From Listeria cossartiae subsp. cossartiae (lineage in GTDB: Bacteria > Bacillota > Bacilli > Lactobacillales > Listeriaceae), in NCBI RefSeq assembly GCF_014224155.1, contig NZ_JAASUI010000003.1, forward strand, positions 248,001 through 312,000: a stretch of 64,000 nucleotides of DNA, written 5' to 3'. Shown here piece after piece: positions 46,969-56,481 of the stretch (its first letter is position 1; each line of letters starts with the position of its first letter). A program made the translations under genes and the position numbers. The notes below the pieces were generated by a model that had not been told where the DNA came from, ran no database searches, and saw nothing but the letters and a program-made list of their open reading frames with translations.

Positions 46969-48012
46969 TTATTTTTCTTCTAAAAACTCGCTAATAAGTT
47001 CATACGTCTCATCAGTGGCAGTAGAATTTGTTGTCATAAAGCCATGTGGAACTTTTTCAAAACGTTTCGCAAATACTTCTACGCCAGCATCTTTTAATTT
47101 CTTCGCGTATGCTTCCCCTTGATCTCTTAGTGGATCAAATTCAGCAGTTGCAACAAATGTTTTTGGTAGTCCGACTAAGTCTTTGCTACGAATTGGTGCA
47201 ACGAGTGGATCATACTTACGATCACTTGCATTCGCAATGTATAATTTAAAGAATTTATCTAATGATTCTTTTGTAAGTACGTAGCCTTCTGCAAATTCAT
47301 CCATTGACGGATAAAGAACCGATGCATCACGACTGAAAATATCCGTTGCTGGATAAAGTAAAATTTGAGCTGTTATATTTGGTTTTCCTTTTGCTTTGGC
47401 GATTTGTGTAACAACCGTCGCCAAGTTTCCGCCTACGCTATCTCCCGCAACGATAATGTCAGAGGATTTAGCGCGTAAACTAGTACGATGATTTTGCACC
47501 CAAAGTAGCGCTGCATAAGCATCTTCCACTGCTGCTGGGAAAGGATTTTCTGGTGCAAGTCGGTAGTCGACCGTGACAACACGAGCACCCGTAGTTTGTA
47601 CAAGTTTTCTAGCAATCGCATCATGGGTTTGCAATCCGCCTAAAACAAATCCGCCACCATGATAGTAAACGATAATTTCAAAAGGACCGTCTTCCTGCGG
47701 CGTATAAATCCGAATCGGAATTTTGCCAGCCGGGCCATCAATTTTTTTATTTTCAACATCGCCAATTTCGATATCTTTTGCGGATGGCAATGCTTTTGTC
47801 GCTAGTCTCATATATTTATATCGCGAATCTACGTCGGATAATGGTGAAGTGTTTTTCACAAATTCCTGTGAAGCTTCATCTAAATTCTCAAGTACCTCGG
47901 GATTATATTCTTTTTTCCCAATCGCTTTTTTGTAAATAAAGAAAACGATTAATAATGGAAGTAGAATGATCCCAGCAAAACCAATGGCAATCCATTTTAT
48001 TGTATTTTTCAC
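46969..48012 (-). CDS. alpha/beta hydrolase of the hormone-sensitive-lipase family
   Basis: The 347-aa protein has an N-terminal membrane anchor (about residues 7-27). The oxyanion motif is YYHGGGFVLGG, the nucleophile Ser is in GDSVGGN, Asp in AEFDPLRDQG and His in VPHGFM. It is an esterase/lipase-type enzyme with unknown substrate; the anchor suggests action outside the membrane. Single gene, divergent from argG. Confidence 0.87.
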   Translation of the reverse strand: MKNTIKWIAIGFAGIILLPLLIVFFIYKKAIGKKEYNPEVLENLDEASQEFVKNTSPLSDVDSRYKYMRLATKALPSAKDIEIGDVENKKIDGPAGKIPIRIYTPQEDGPFEIIVYYHGGGFVLGGLQTHDAIARKLVQTTGARVVTVDYRLAPENPFPAAVEDAYAALLWVQNHRTSLRAKSSDIIVAGDSVGGNLATVVTQIAKAKGKPNITAQILLYPATDIFSRDASVLYPSMDEFAEGYVLTKESLDKFFKLYIANASDRKYDPLVAPIRSKDLVGLPKTFVATAEFDPLRDQGEAYAKKLKDAGVEVFAKRFEKVPHGFMTTNSTATDETYELISEFLEEK

Positions 48013-48186
48013 ATTCGCTCAACTCCTTCAATATAACTTCATTAACAAGTATAGCAGTTTTACGAACAGGAACCAATTTATTACTATTTGAAATGATTAT
48101 TTTTATTTCAAAATGTATTTTTAAGCATAAATATGAATAAATAAAAACAAAAAGGTTGATATCTAAAAGCATCGATGTTAATATAA

Positions 48187-48202
48187 ATACAAATGTTTGT
48201 AT
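48187..48202. promoter_or_regulatory. palindrome upstream of argG (candidate ArgR-type operator)
   Basis: ATACAAA-TG-TTTGTAT, 25 bp before the argG start, and an ARG-box-like TGAATAAATAAAAA at about 48,132-48,145. ArgR control of argGH is known in Firmicutes, but the match to the consensus is only partial. Confidence 0.4.
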
Positions 48203-48226
48203 ATTTATGAATAGGGGATGTTTACA

Positions 48227-49441
48227 ATGGCGAAAGAAAAAATCGTTTTAGCTTACTCGGGTGGGTTGGATACTTCGGTTGCAATTCAGTGGTTAGTGGA
48301 AGCAGGTTATGAAGTTATCGCATGTTGTTTAGATGTTGGTGAAGGAAAAAATTTGGACTTTATTAAAGAAAAAGCGATTACTGTTGGAGCAAGCGAATCC
48401 TATACGATTGATGCGAAAGAAGAATTTGCGGAGGATTTTGCGTTAATTGCCCTTCAAGCCCATGCTTATTATGAAGGAAAGTATCCGCTCATTTCTGCGT
48501 TAAGCCGTCCGTTAATTGCGAAAAAATTAGTAGAAGTCGCTCGTCAAGAAGGCGCATCTGCTATCGCTCATGGTTGTACTGGTAAAGGAAATGACCAAGT
48601 GCGTTTTGAAGTAGCGATTCATGCACTTGCACCTGATTTAAAAGTTGTTTCCCCTGTCCGTGACTGGAAATGGTCCAGAGAAGAAGAAATCAATTACGCC
48701 AAAGAACATAACATCCCCGTTCCAATTGATTTAGATAACCCCTTCTCGATTGACCAAAACCTTTGGGGCAGAAGCAACGAATGCGGAGTGCTGGAAAACC
48801 CATGGACAACGCCACCAGAAGCAGCCTATGATTTAACCGTAAGTTTAGAAGATGCACCGGACACAGCAGATATTGTCGAAATTACCTTCGATGCTGGTAT
48901 TCCGATTTCGCTTAATGGCGAAAACATGAGCTTAGCCAATTTAATCCTTACTTTAAACGAAATTGCTGGAAAACATGGCGTCGGTAGAATCGATCATATT
49001 GAAAATCGTTTAGTCGGTATTAAATCACGGGAAGTATACGAATGCCCTGCCGCAGTCACTTTAATTACCGCTCATAAAGAACTGGAAGATTTAACATTTG
49101 TTCGTGAAGTGGCACATTTCAAACCAATAATCGAACAAAAAATTAGCGAAACAATTTATAATGGCCTATGGTTCTCGCCTTTAACAGAAGCGTTAGTCGC
49201 TTTCTTAAAATCCACGCAAAAATTTGTGAATGGAACGATTCGTGTCAAATTATTTAAAGGTCATGCTATCGTGGAAGGAAGAAAATCACCAAATTCGCTT
49301 TATGATGAAAACTTAGCGACCTATACTTCCTCCGATACATTTGACCAAGATGCAGCAGTTGGTTTCATCAAACTTTGGGGACTACCAACGAAAGTGAGCG
49401 CAGAAGTCAATTCAAAAGTTACGATAACGACTGAGGTGTAA
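48227..49441 (+). CDS. argG: argininosuccinate synthase
   Basis: The 404-aa protein carries the ATP pyrophosphatase loop [25 protein letters not shown] (aspartate/citrulline site) and the [11 protein letters not shown] motif. It condenses citrulline and aspartate to argininosuccinate. The ATG at 48,227 has GGGGATG 6 nt upstream; the ATG at 48,218 overlaps that site. Followed by argH after 3 bp: the last two steps of arginine synthesis as one operon. Confidence 0.97.
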   Translation: MAKEKIVLAYSGGLDTSVAIQWLVEAGYEVIACCLDVGEGKNLDFIKEKAITVGASESYTIDAKEEFAEDFALIALQAHAYYEGKYPLISALSRPLIAKKLVEVARQEGASAIAHGCTGKGNDQVRFEVAIHALAPDLKVVSPVRDWKWSREEEINYAKEHNIPVPIDLDNPFSIDQNLWGRSNECGVLENPWTTPPEAAYDLTVSLEDAPDTADIVEITFDAGIPISLNGENMSLANLILTLNEIAGKHGVGRIDHIENRLVGIKSREVYECPAAVTLITAHKELEDLTFVREVAHFKPIIEQKISETIYNGLWFSPLTEALVAFLKSTQKFVNGTIRVKLFKGHAIVEGRKSPNSLYDENLATYTSSDTFDQDAAVGFIKLWGLPTKVSAEVNSKVTITTEV

Positions 49442-49444
49442 AAA

Positions 49445-50815
49445 ATGGAAAAATTATGGGGTGGCCGTTTTCAAGGGAAAAGTGAAGCTTGGATTGATGC
49501 GTTTGGCGCGTCGATATCTTTTGATCAAAAAATGGCAAAAGAAGACTTAACGGGAAGTTTGGCGCATGTCGCTATGCTCGCCAAATGCGGGATAATTCCG
49601 GATGCAGAAGCCGCAGAAATTACGGCCGGCTTGAAAATTCTCCAAGAAAAATTAGCGCTTGGTGAACTGGAATTTAGTACGGTGAATGAAGACATCCATT
49701 TAAATATCGAAAAGTTGTTACACGCAGAAATCGGACCTGTCGCTGGGAAACTCCATACGGCACGGAGTCGGAATGACCAAGTTGCAACCGATATGCATTT
49801 ATATTTAAAACAAGCCGTAGCAGAAATTATCCAATCGTTAAAACATTTGCGTGTGGTCCTTGTTCAAAAAGCAGACGCGCACGTTGAAACGATTATGCCT
49901 GGTTACACGCATTTGCAACACGCCCAGCCCATATCTTTTGCCCATCATTTACTTGCTTACTTCGGAATGTTTTCACGGGATTTAGAACGTTTAGAAGAAA
50001 GTGTCAAACGGATTGATATTTCGCCACTTGGGTCTGCTGCGCTGGCTGGAACGACTTTTCCGATTGACCGGGCTTATAGTGCAGAATTACTTGGCTTTTC
50101 TGCTGTTTATGAAAATAGCTTGGACGGTGTGAGTGATCGTGATTTTATTATTGAGTTTCTCAGTAATAGTTCCCTTTTGATGATGCATTTATCGCGTTTT
50201 TGCGAGGAGCTGATACTTTGGACGAGTCATGAATTTCAATTTGTGGAGTTAACAGATGCTTTTTCGACGGGAAGTTCGATTATGCCACAAAAGAAAAATC
50301 CGGATATGGCCGAGTTAATTCGCGGAAAAACTGGCCGAGTGTATGGAAACCTTTTTGGCATGTTGACGGTTTTAAAAGGACTGCCGCTTGCTTATAACAA
50401 AGACTTACAAGAAGATAAAGAAGGCATGTTTGATACGCTCGAGACGGTTCAGACGAGCTTAGATATATTTGCTGGGATGATTGAAACGATGAAGGTTCGC
50501 ACGGATATAATGGAAAAATCTACCAAAAAAGATTTTTCCAATGCGACAGAACTGGCCGATTACTTAGCGAAAAAAGGCGTTCCTTTTAGAGAGGCGCATG
50601 AAATCGTTGGGAAATTGGTGCTGGAATGTACGCAAAATGGGATTTATTTGCAAGACGTGTCACTCAGTCACTATCAGGAAATAAATCCACTTATTGAAGA
50701 AGATATTTACGAGGTGCTTTCTTCTAAGACTGCTGTCCAAAAGAGAAACTCTTACGGTGGGACTGGCTTTGAGCAAATTAAAGTGGCACTGGCTAATGCG
50801 AAAAAAACGTTATAA
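49445..50815 (+). CDS. argH: argininosuccinate lyase
   Basis: The 456-aa protein of the fumarase/aspartase superfamily has the signature [12 protein letters not shown]. It splits argininosuccinate to arginine and fumarate. GAGGTG lies just before the ATG, and the start is 3 bp after argG. A terminator follows the gene. Confidence 0.97.
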   Translation: MEKLWGGRFQGKSEAWIDAFGASISFDQKMAKEDLTGSLAHVAMLAKCGIIPDAEAAEITAGLKILQEKLALGELEFSTVNEDIHLNIEKLLHAEIGPVAGKLHTARSRNDQVATDMHLYLKQAVAEIIQSLKHLRVVLVQKADAHVETIMPGYTHLQHAQPISFAHHLLAYFGMFSRDLERLEESVKRIDISPLGSAALAGTTFPIDRAYSAELLGFSAVYENSLDGVSDRDFIIEFLSNSSLLMMHLSRFCEELILWTSHEFQFVELTDAFSTGSSIMPQKKNPDMAELIRGKTGRVYGNLFGMLTVLKGLPLAYNKDLQEDKEGMFDTLETVQTSLDIFAGMIETMKVRTDIMEKSTKKDFSNATELADYLAKKGVPFREAHEIVGKLVLECTQNGIYLQDVSLSHYQEINPLIEEDIYEVLSSKTAVQKRNSYGGTGFEQIKVALANAKKTL

Positions 50816-50818
50816 AGT

Positions 50819-50853
50819 GGGCTGGGATACTTATGGGTGTTCCAGCTTTTTTG
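50819..50853 (+). terminator. terminator after argH
   Basis: GCTGGGA-AC / GTTCCAGC stem followed by TTTTTT. Confidence 0.7.
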
Positions 50854-50914
50854 TCTTTGTCCCGCCTGACCCGATTTGTCAAAGCACTACTTTTTTTGTT
50901 ACTATTAAATAGAT

Positions 50915-50940
50915 GTTACCTTTGTGCTAACATGGGGAAA
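50915..50940 (+). promoter_or_regulatory. SigB-type promoter of betL
   Basis: GTTACC (50,915-50,920), 14 bp, GGGAAA (50,935-50,940), close to the SigB consensus GTTT-N14-16-GGGWAW. betL is known to be SigB-linked in Listeria, which agrees. Confidence 0.7.
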
Positions 50941-50972
50941 TACATACATAGAATATAAAGGGAAGTGATGTA

Positions 50973-52496
50973 ATGAAAAAATTAACGAATGTCTTTTGGG
51001 GAGCAGGTTTTTTAGTTCTCTTAGCTGTTTTATTTGGTGCTTTTTTGCCAGAGCAATTTGAGACACTTACAACAAATATCCAAAAATTTCTAACGAGTAA
51101 TTTTGGTTGGTACTATTTAATCGTTGTTGCGATTATTATTATCTTCTGCTTATTTTTAGTTTTAAGCCCGATTGGTACGATTCGACTTGGAAAACCTGGC
51201 GAAGAGCCGGGCTATAGCAACAAATCTTGGTTTGCCATGTTATTTAGTGCTGGAATGGGGATTGGTCTCGTTTTCTGGGGTGCCGCTGAACCTTTATCGC
51301 ACTATGCTGTTCAAGCTCCCGGCGGTGAAGTTGGTACACAAGCTGCTATGAAAGACGCGCTTCGTTATTCATTCTTTCATTGGGGCATTTCCGCTTGGTC
51401 AATTTATGCGGTTGTAGCCTTAGCACTTGCTTACTTTAAATTCAGAAAAAATGCGCCTGGTTTAATAAGCGCCACACTGTATCCGCTTTTAGGAAGACAT
51501 GCCAAAGGTCCGATTGGTCAATTGATTGATATTATCGCTGTTTTCGCGACGGTCATCGGTGTTGCGACGACGCTTGGCCTTGGCGCTCAACAAATTAATG
51601 GTGGACTCACTTACCTATTTGGTGTTCCAAACAATTTTACAGTTCAATTTACGATTATCATTATCGTTACTATTTTATTCATGTTATCGGCAATGTCTGG
51701 TCTTGATAAAGGGATTCAGCTGTTGAGTAATGTAAATATTTATGTCGCTGCTGTACTACTCGTTTTAACGCTTATTCTCGGACCTACCCTTTTCATTATG
51801 AATAATTTTACTAATTCATTTGGGGATTACTTACAAACAATTATCCAAATGAGCTTCCAGACTGCACCTGATGCGCCGGATGCACGAAAATGGATTGACT
51901 CATGGACTATTTTTTACTGGGCTTGGTGGCTTTCCTGGTCGCCGTTTGTCGGGATTTTCATTGCACGAATTTCACGTGGCAGGACGATCAGACAATTTTT
52001 ACTCGGGGTTATCGTGCTTCCGGCTCTAGTAAGTGTGTTCTGGTTTGCCGTATTCGGTGGCTCCGCGATTTTTGTCGAACAACGTACAAACTCCGCGCTT
52101 TCCAGTTTAGCGACAGAACAAGTACTCTTTGGGGTATTTAACGAGTTTCCAGCTGGGATGGTGTTATCGATTGTGGCGATGATTTTAATTGCCGTATTCT
52201 TTATTACTTCAGCGGATTCTGCCACGTTTGTCCTCGGTATGCAAACGACTGGTGGCTCCTTAAACCCACCGAACTCCGTCAAAGTAACCTGGGGACTTTT
52301 ACAAGCAGGAATTGCAAGTGTGCTACTTTACGCAGGCGGATTAACAGCACTTCAAAATGCTTCGATTATCGCCGCCTTTCCATTTTCAATCGTGATTATT
52401 TTAATGATTGTCTCCTTGTTCATCTCTTTAATAAGAGAACAAGAAAAACTCGGCTTATTCGTTCGACCGAAAAAATCACAACGTTCACAACTATAA
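50973..52496 (+). CDS. betL: glycine betaine transporter BetL (BCCT family)
   Basis: The 507-aa protein has 12 membrane helices. The BCCT Trp-rich signature [24 protein letters not shown] lies in the second half. It is a Na+-coupled betaine importer used in osmoprotection. The start is an ATG with GGGAAGTGATGTA upstream. Preceded by a SigB promoter and followed by a bidirectional terminator. Confidence 0.93.
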   Translation: MKKLTNVFWGAGFLVLLAVLFGAFLPEQFETLTTNIQKFLTSNFGWYYLIVVAIIIIFCLFLVLSPIGTIRLGKPGEEPGYSNKSWFAMLFSAGMGIGLVFWGAAEPLSHYAVQAPGGEVGTQAAMKDALRYSFFHWGISAWSIYAVVALALAYFKFRKNAPGLISATLYPLLGRHAKGPIGQLIDIIAVFATVIGVATTLGLGAQQINGGLTYLFGVPNNFTVQFTIIIIVTILFMLSAMSGLDKGIQLLSNVNIYVAAVLLVLTLILGPTLFIMNNFTNSFGDYLQTIIQMSFQTAPDAPDARKWIDSWTIFYWAWWLSWSPFVGIFIARISRGRTIRQFLLGVIVLPALVSVFWFAVFGGSAIFVEQRTNSALSSLATEQVLFGVFNEFPAGMVLSIVAMILIAVFFITSADSATFVLGMQTTGGSLNPPNSVKVTWGLLQAGIASVLLYAGGLTALQNASIIAAFPFSIVIILMIVSLFISLIREQEKLGLFVRPKKSQRSQL

Positions 52497-52498
52497 TA

Positions 52499-52540
52499 AA
52501 AAGGGCTGAAAATCTAAAACTAGATTTTCAGCCCTTTTTT
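52499..52540. terminator. bidirectional terminator between betL and the PTS operon end
   Basis: GGGCTGAAAATCT / AGATTTTCAGCCC perfect 13-bp stem, loop AAAACT, A- and T-runs on both sides. Confidence 0.9.
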
Positions 52541-52737
52541 CATCCTTTTTTCTGCTTTGCCGCGATTATTTCACGATAGCTACGAGTTTGTTTAGGATAT
52601 TTTTTCCGAAAGAAATGTTGCGAAACGACTGCTAACACGAGTGAGATGGCGGTAATTGGAATAGAACTTCTAAAAATACCGACCATTAGTAATAAAGCAC
52701 TGGCAAATAACGTTGCATTAAAAAGGAATTTTTCCAT
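52540..52737 (-). CDS. small membrane protein at the end of the PTS operon, 65 aa
   Basis: Two hydrophobic helices (about 5-22 and 27-43) and a basic C-terminus (RKKYPKQTRSYREIIAAKQKKG). GGAGGAGTAACC precedes the ATG, 3 bp after the aldolase stop. Function unknown. Confidence 0.72.
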   Translation of the reverse strand: MEKFLFNATLFASALLLMVGIFRSSIPITAISLVLAVVSQHFFRKKYPKQTRSYREIIAAKQKKG

Positions 52738-52740
52738 TGG

Positions 52741-53391
52741 TTACTCCTCCAAATTGTAGTTTAGGTCGCGATCATGCGCTAATTTTTTAATACCTAATGC
52801 ATCAAATACTAACGCTTTTTCTGCAATATAAGCATTGTATTCGATACGTTCTAGCATATCATACGCTTTGTGCAAGGATGTGTCTAATACGACAATCCCG
52901 TGTTTATTTAATAGGCTTGCACTTGGAACTGCTTTTTCACCTAGCTCGATAACGTGTTTACGAACGATTTCCGCAAGTTCCGGGCTAGTCGCTGGTGCAA
53001 ATTCAAGTGTTGGAATTTGGCCGATTTTTTGTGTTGCTTCTGTTAAGTTCGGCAGTTCCATACCAAGTGTTGCGAATAACATTGATTCTTTTGGATGGGC
53101 ATGAAGTACACAGCCGATTTTTGGATTTTCTACGTAACAAGCACGGTGTAAGTTAATTTCTCTTGTAACTCTTCCGTCTCCTTCTACGACTTCATTGTTA
53201 TTATCCACTACAAGGATTTCATATGGGGAAAGATCGCAAAGTTTTGCTTGACTCATCAGCGTTGGCGTCATAATAATATGTTCGCTATTCATGCGCACAC
53301 TTACATTTCCTCCCGCTGCATTTGTTTCAAAGCGGTCAAACATCGTCTTCACTATTTTTGCTAAATCTTCACGTTCTTTTTGGTATAACAT
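52741..53391 (-). CDS. class II aldolase/adducin family (L-fuculose/L-ribulose-phosphate aldolase type)
   Basis: The 216-aa Zn-dependent aldolase fold has GGNVSVRMN (phosphate), the metal motif LHAHPKE and the third His in LLNKHGIVV. The family cleaves sugar-1-phosphates such as fuculose-1-P; the substrate here is unknown. Located 1 bp after the PfkB stop. Confidence 0.85.
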   Translation of the reverse strand: MLYQKEREDLAKIVKTMFDRFETNAAGGNVSVRMNSEHIIMTPTLMSQAKLCDLSPYEILVVDNNNEVVEGDGRVTREINLHRACYVENPKIGCVLHAHPKESMLFATLGMELPNLTEATQKIGQIPTLEFAPATSPELAEIVRKHVIELGEKAVPSASLLNKHGIVVLDTSLHKAYDMLERIEYNAYIAEKALVFDALGIKKLAHDRDLNYNLEE

Positions 53392-53392
53392 A

Positions 53393-54325
53393 TTATCTCT
53401 CCTCCAATTGTATAATACTTACTTGATTCTTGAGTTTTCCAGCAGCTTCTAAATCAAAGCTCGAACTGTCTTGTTGCATGACTTTGCTGGCTGAGCAACC
53501 TGTCGCGACTTTTAACGTTTCGGTAATCGGCATATTCATTGCAAGTCCTGCGATAAATGCGCCGACAAACACATCGCCAGCCCCGGTATCATTGCGTTCC
53601 TGCACTTTTGGTGGAATAACTTGATACAATTTGCCATTATGTGCGCACATCGATCCTTTTGCTCCGAGCGAAACGACTAAATAAGGAATTTGCTTGGCTA
53701 ACGTGCGAATGTTTTCTTCCAGTGAATTCGTCTTTTCATCTAAAATGGCCACCACTTCGTCTTCATTTGGTTTAATGAAATCGACGCCCATTTCGACAGC
53801 TAAGTTTAAATAGTCACCGGAATTATCGCATCCGAGAAACGCGCCAGTTGCTTTGACAGTTCTTAGTAGTTCTTTAAAATCAGATAATGTATAATGAGGA
53901 GGCGGGGATCCGGCAATCACCACCATGTCCTCTTTTTTAACTTTTTTAGCGATTTGTTTTAAAAGGTTCTCTTTGTTGGTCTGACTTACGGTAAAACCAG
54001 CTTCTGGTATCATCGTGCTGCCATTCGTGTCATCACTCAAGACGACGAAGCATTCTCTTGTCGAAGTTCCAGCTTCTACAAGGAAATCATGGTTGATATG
54101 CTTTTCTTTTAGAATGGCATATAGTTTGTCGAGATTGTCTGATCCCGCAATTCCAAGTGCTTCATTTTTAATGCCGAATTTCGATAGCACGCCCGAAACA
54201 TGAAGCCCCTTTCCCCCGCAATCAAATTCCGTTTTTTTGACTCGATTAGTCTTCCTTTTTTCCAACTCTCCATTAATGAAAAGCAACCGGTCAATAGCTG
54301 GATTTAATGTTATCGTGTAAATCAT
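53393..54325 (-). CDS. PfkB family sugar kinase (1-phosphofructokinase/tagatose-6-P kinase type)
   Basis: This 310-aa ribokinase-fold protein has the N-terminal region FDCGGKGLHVS and the C-terminal signature NDTGAGDVFVGAFIAGL with catalytic Asp. Phosphorylates a sugar phosphate taken up by the PTS genes upstream in this operon. AGGAG lies before the ATG. Confidence 0.87.
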   Translation of the reverse strand: MIYTITLNPAIDRLLFINGELEKRKTNRVKKTEFDCGGKGLHVSGVLSKFGIKNEALGIAGSDNLDKLYAILKEKHINHDFLVEAGTSTRECFVVLSDDTNGSTMIPEAGFTVSQTNKENLLKQIAKKVKKEDMVVIAGSPPPHYTLSDFKELLRTVKATGAFLGCDNSGDYLNLAVEMGVDFIKPNEDEVVAILDEKTNSLEENIRTLAKQIPYLVVSLGAKGSMCAHNGKLYQVIPPKVQERNDTGAGDVFVGAFIAGLAMNMPITETLKVATGCSASKVMQQDSSSFDLEAAGKLKNQVSIIQLEER

Positions 54326-54342
54326 CTCATCACTCCTATTTC

Positions 54343-55692
54343 TTAAGAGCTAGCTTTTTCTAGTTCAATAGTTCGTTTTTTCATCATTTTCACATAGAAT
54401 ACTAGTAATAGTACCCAAATTGCGACAAAAATAAAGCCTAAAATAGTGAACTGTGCTGCTTCTGCAAATACATAACGGAACACTGGATACTCAAGCGTAC
54501 TCCAAGTAATTTGTTGTCCAGCTTTAAGCGAAATTGCTCCAGTTGAATGCGCTAAATCTGTGATTGATCCTGCGAAGAAAGTCGATACATATAAGAAAAT
54601 TGGTGTTGTAATTGTTCCTAGGATAATCATGCGGATCAAGTTCCCACCTGTTACGATAAGCGCTGGTGCACACAAGGAAATATTTAATATTCCGGCAAAT
54701 GGTAAAACGCCATTTCCTGGTAAAATTAGCGCGAAAATAAGTGTAACTGGAACCATAAGAACGATTGCTACCCATACTTCACTACATCCTGCTAAAATCG
54801 GCCAATCTAGCCCAATGAACAATTCACGGTTTTTAAATTTACGTTTCATGAATTCAGAAATACCATCAGATAATGGTGATAAAGCTTGCATAAATAGTTT
54901 GGCAACCATTGGGAATAGCGTTAATGCTGCAGCGGCTTGCATAGCTAACATCAAAGTTTTCGCTACATCATAACCAGCAGCAATCCCTAGAAGTCCACCG
55001 ATAATAAAGCCCATCACGTGGTTTTCGGCAAAAATACCAATTTTATCTTTTAATGCATTGGCATCCATATCTTTACGAAGTGCTGGAATTTTCTTCAATA
55101 ACCAGTCAATTGGCATTAAGAAAATACAGAAAATCATCATACCGTGGGAAACTGTTACCCCGGGAATCCCATTTAATTCTTGAATTTGACGTTGGTTTGC
55201 ATCACATAGAATTAGTTCCGTAACAATTTGAATTCCGGCAACGATAAATGCTAAGTAAACATTTTGTGTTACGCCGATAATTAGTACTGCTGTTAGAATT
55301 TTTCCCCAAACATTCCATAAATCGACGTTTAAGGTTTTCGTTTTATTAATAACAAGCATAATTGCATTAATCCCGAGTTGTAATGGGAACATCAAGAAGG
55401 CAAATGGCCACGCCCAAGCAAGAGTTGCCATTGATGTCCATCCTCCGTCTAAGATACTTAAGTTAATCCCAGTTCTCTCAGCAAGTCCTTGTGCAGCTGG
55501 TGTTAAAGCTTCAATCATAAAGCCGATAACGATGTTCATTCCAAGGAAAGCTACCCCTAGAATAATCCCCGCACTTACTGCGTCTCTTACTTTCATTCGT
55601 ACGATTAGCCCAATAATAATCATCAGTGCTGGAACAAAAACGGCAGCTCCAAGGTTCAAAATAAACTGTATAACTGATTGTAATGACTCCAT
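54343..55692 (-). CDS. PTS galactitol-type EIIC permease
   Basis: The 449-aa protein has about 10-12 membrane helices. The family look is GatC/SgcC (AGIILGVAFLGMNIVIGFMIEAL, LDGGWTSMATLAWAWPFAF). It forms the membrane channel of a galactitol-type PTS with the EIIB and EIIA genes just upstream. The transported sugar is not identified. Confidence 0.9.
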   Translation of the reverse strand: MESLQSVIQFILNLGAAVFVPALMIIIGLIVRMKVRDAVSAGIILGVAFLGMNIVIGFMIEALTPAAQGLAERTGINLSILDGGWTSMATLAWAWPFAFLMFPLQLGINAIMLVINKTKTLNVDLWNVWGKILTAVLIIGVTQNVYLAFIVAGIQIVTELILCDANQRQIQELNGIPGVTVSHGMMIFCIFLMPIDWLLKKIPALRKDMDANALKDKIGIFAENHVMGFIIGGLLGIAAGYDVAKTLMLAMQAAAALTLFPMVAKLFMQALSPLSDGISEFMKRKFKNRELFIGLDWPILAGCSEVWVAIVLMVPVTLIFALILPGNGVLPFAGILNISLCAPALIVTGGNLIRMIILGTITTPIFLYVSTFFAGSITDLAHSTGAISLKAGQQITWSTLEYPVFRYVFAEAAQFTILGFIFVAIWVLLLVFYVKMMKKRTIELEKASS

Positions 55693-55725
55693 TTTTTCAC
55701 GCTCCCTATTTTATCTTGTTTGTTT

Positions 55726-56001
55726 TTATTTTAAGGCGTTTAATAATTTTTCTGTTTCTTCGTCCATGCCCATACCAGTTAAGAAAGCAATACCATTTAA
55801 TGTTGGAATATCAAATTCTTTATTTGCTTTTGTAATTGCCACGTAAACATCACTTGTTTTAATGTGTTGCTCTAGTGATTTAATGTCTACTGCTTCAACC
55901 GTTGCACGAACTCCCTTTTCTTTTAAAATGCGTTCTACTTTGGAGGCAACTGTTTGACTTGTCGCTACTCCGGATCCACATGCTACGATAACTTTTTTCA
56001 T
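55726..56001 (-). CDS. PTS galactitol-type EIIB
   Basis: The 91-aa domain has the phosphorylation Cys8 in MKKVIVACGSGVATS. It relays phosphate from EIIA to the sugar at EIIC. The ATG at 56,001 is preferred; the frame opens at a GTG at 56,010. The EIIA stop lies just before. Confidence 0.9.
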   Translation of the reverse strand: MKKVIVACGSGVATSQTVASKVERILKEKGVRATVEAVDIKSLEQHIKTSDVYVAITKANKEFDIPTLNGIAFLTGMGMDEETEKLLNALK

Positions 56002-56006
56002 TGTAA

Positions 56007-56474
56007 TCACTCTCCAAATTGTTTTTTTAGGAAATCACATAAAGTATTGCTATCATTCATTTCTTTTATTTGTTCCACAAAGTCTGCTTCCATAAATTTT
56101 TCCATGATACTTGAAAGCAGTGGAACTTGATCTTGGGGATTTTTGATTCCTAACATGAAAATTACTTCGACATCAATCCACTTATCTGTCGTTCCCATTT
56201 GAACAAAAGGAACCGGGGTAGAAAGTTTATTTACGAGTACAAAAGGCCGTTTTACATAAATCGTGTCTGTATGAGGAATTGCAATTTTGATGCCATTCAT
56301 CTCGAGTCCAGTAGGAAAAACTACTTCTCGGCTTGTTACTGCTTCTTTAAAAGTTGGCTCTACATACTGCTCTTTCTCTAATATATTGCTCGTGTATTCA
56401 AAAAGTTCTGCCTGACTCTCGTAACTTGAATTTATCAGGGTTAACTCTTTTTGAAACAAATCATGGTAATCCAC
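56007..56474 (-). CDS. PTS galactitol-type EIIA
   Basis: The 155-aa EIIA domain (fructose/mannitol type fold) has active His68 in IKIAIPHTDTIYV. The start is a GTG at 56,474 behind GGGGGTGAG, 7 nt after the PRD regulator stop, so it is in the same transcript. The frame opens further upstream inside the regulator gene. Confidence 0.87.
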   Translation of the reverse strand: MDYHDLFQKELTLINSSYESQAELFEYTSNILEKEQYVEPTFKEAVTSREVVFPTGLEMNGIKIAIPHTDTIYVKRPFVLVNKLSTPVPFVQMGTTDKWIDVEVIFMLGIKNPQDQVPLLSSIMEKFMEADFVEQIKEMNDSNTLCDFLKKQFGE

Positions 56475-56481
56475 GCGACGC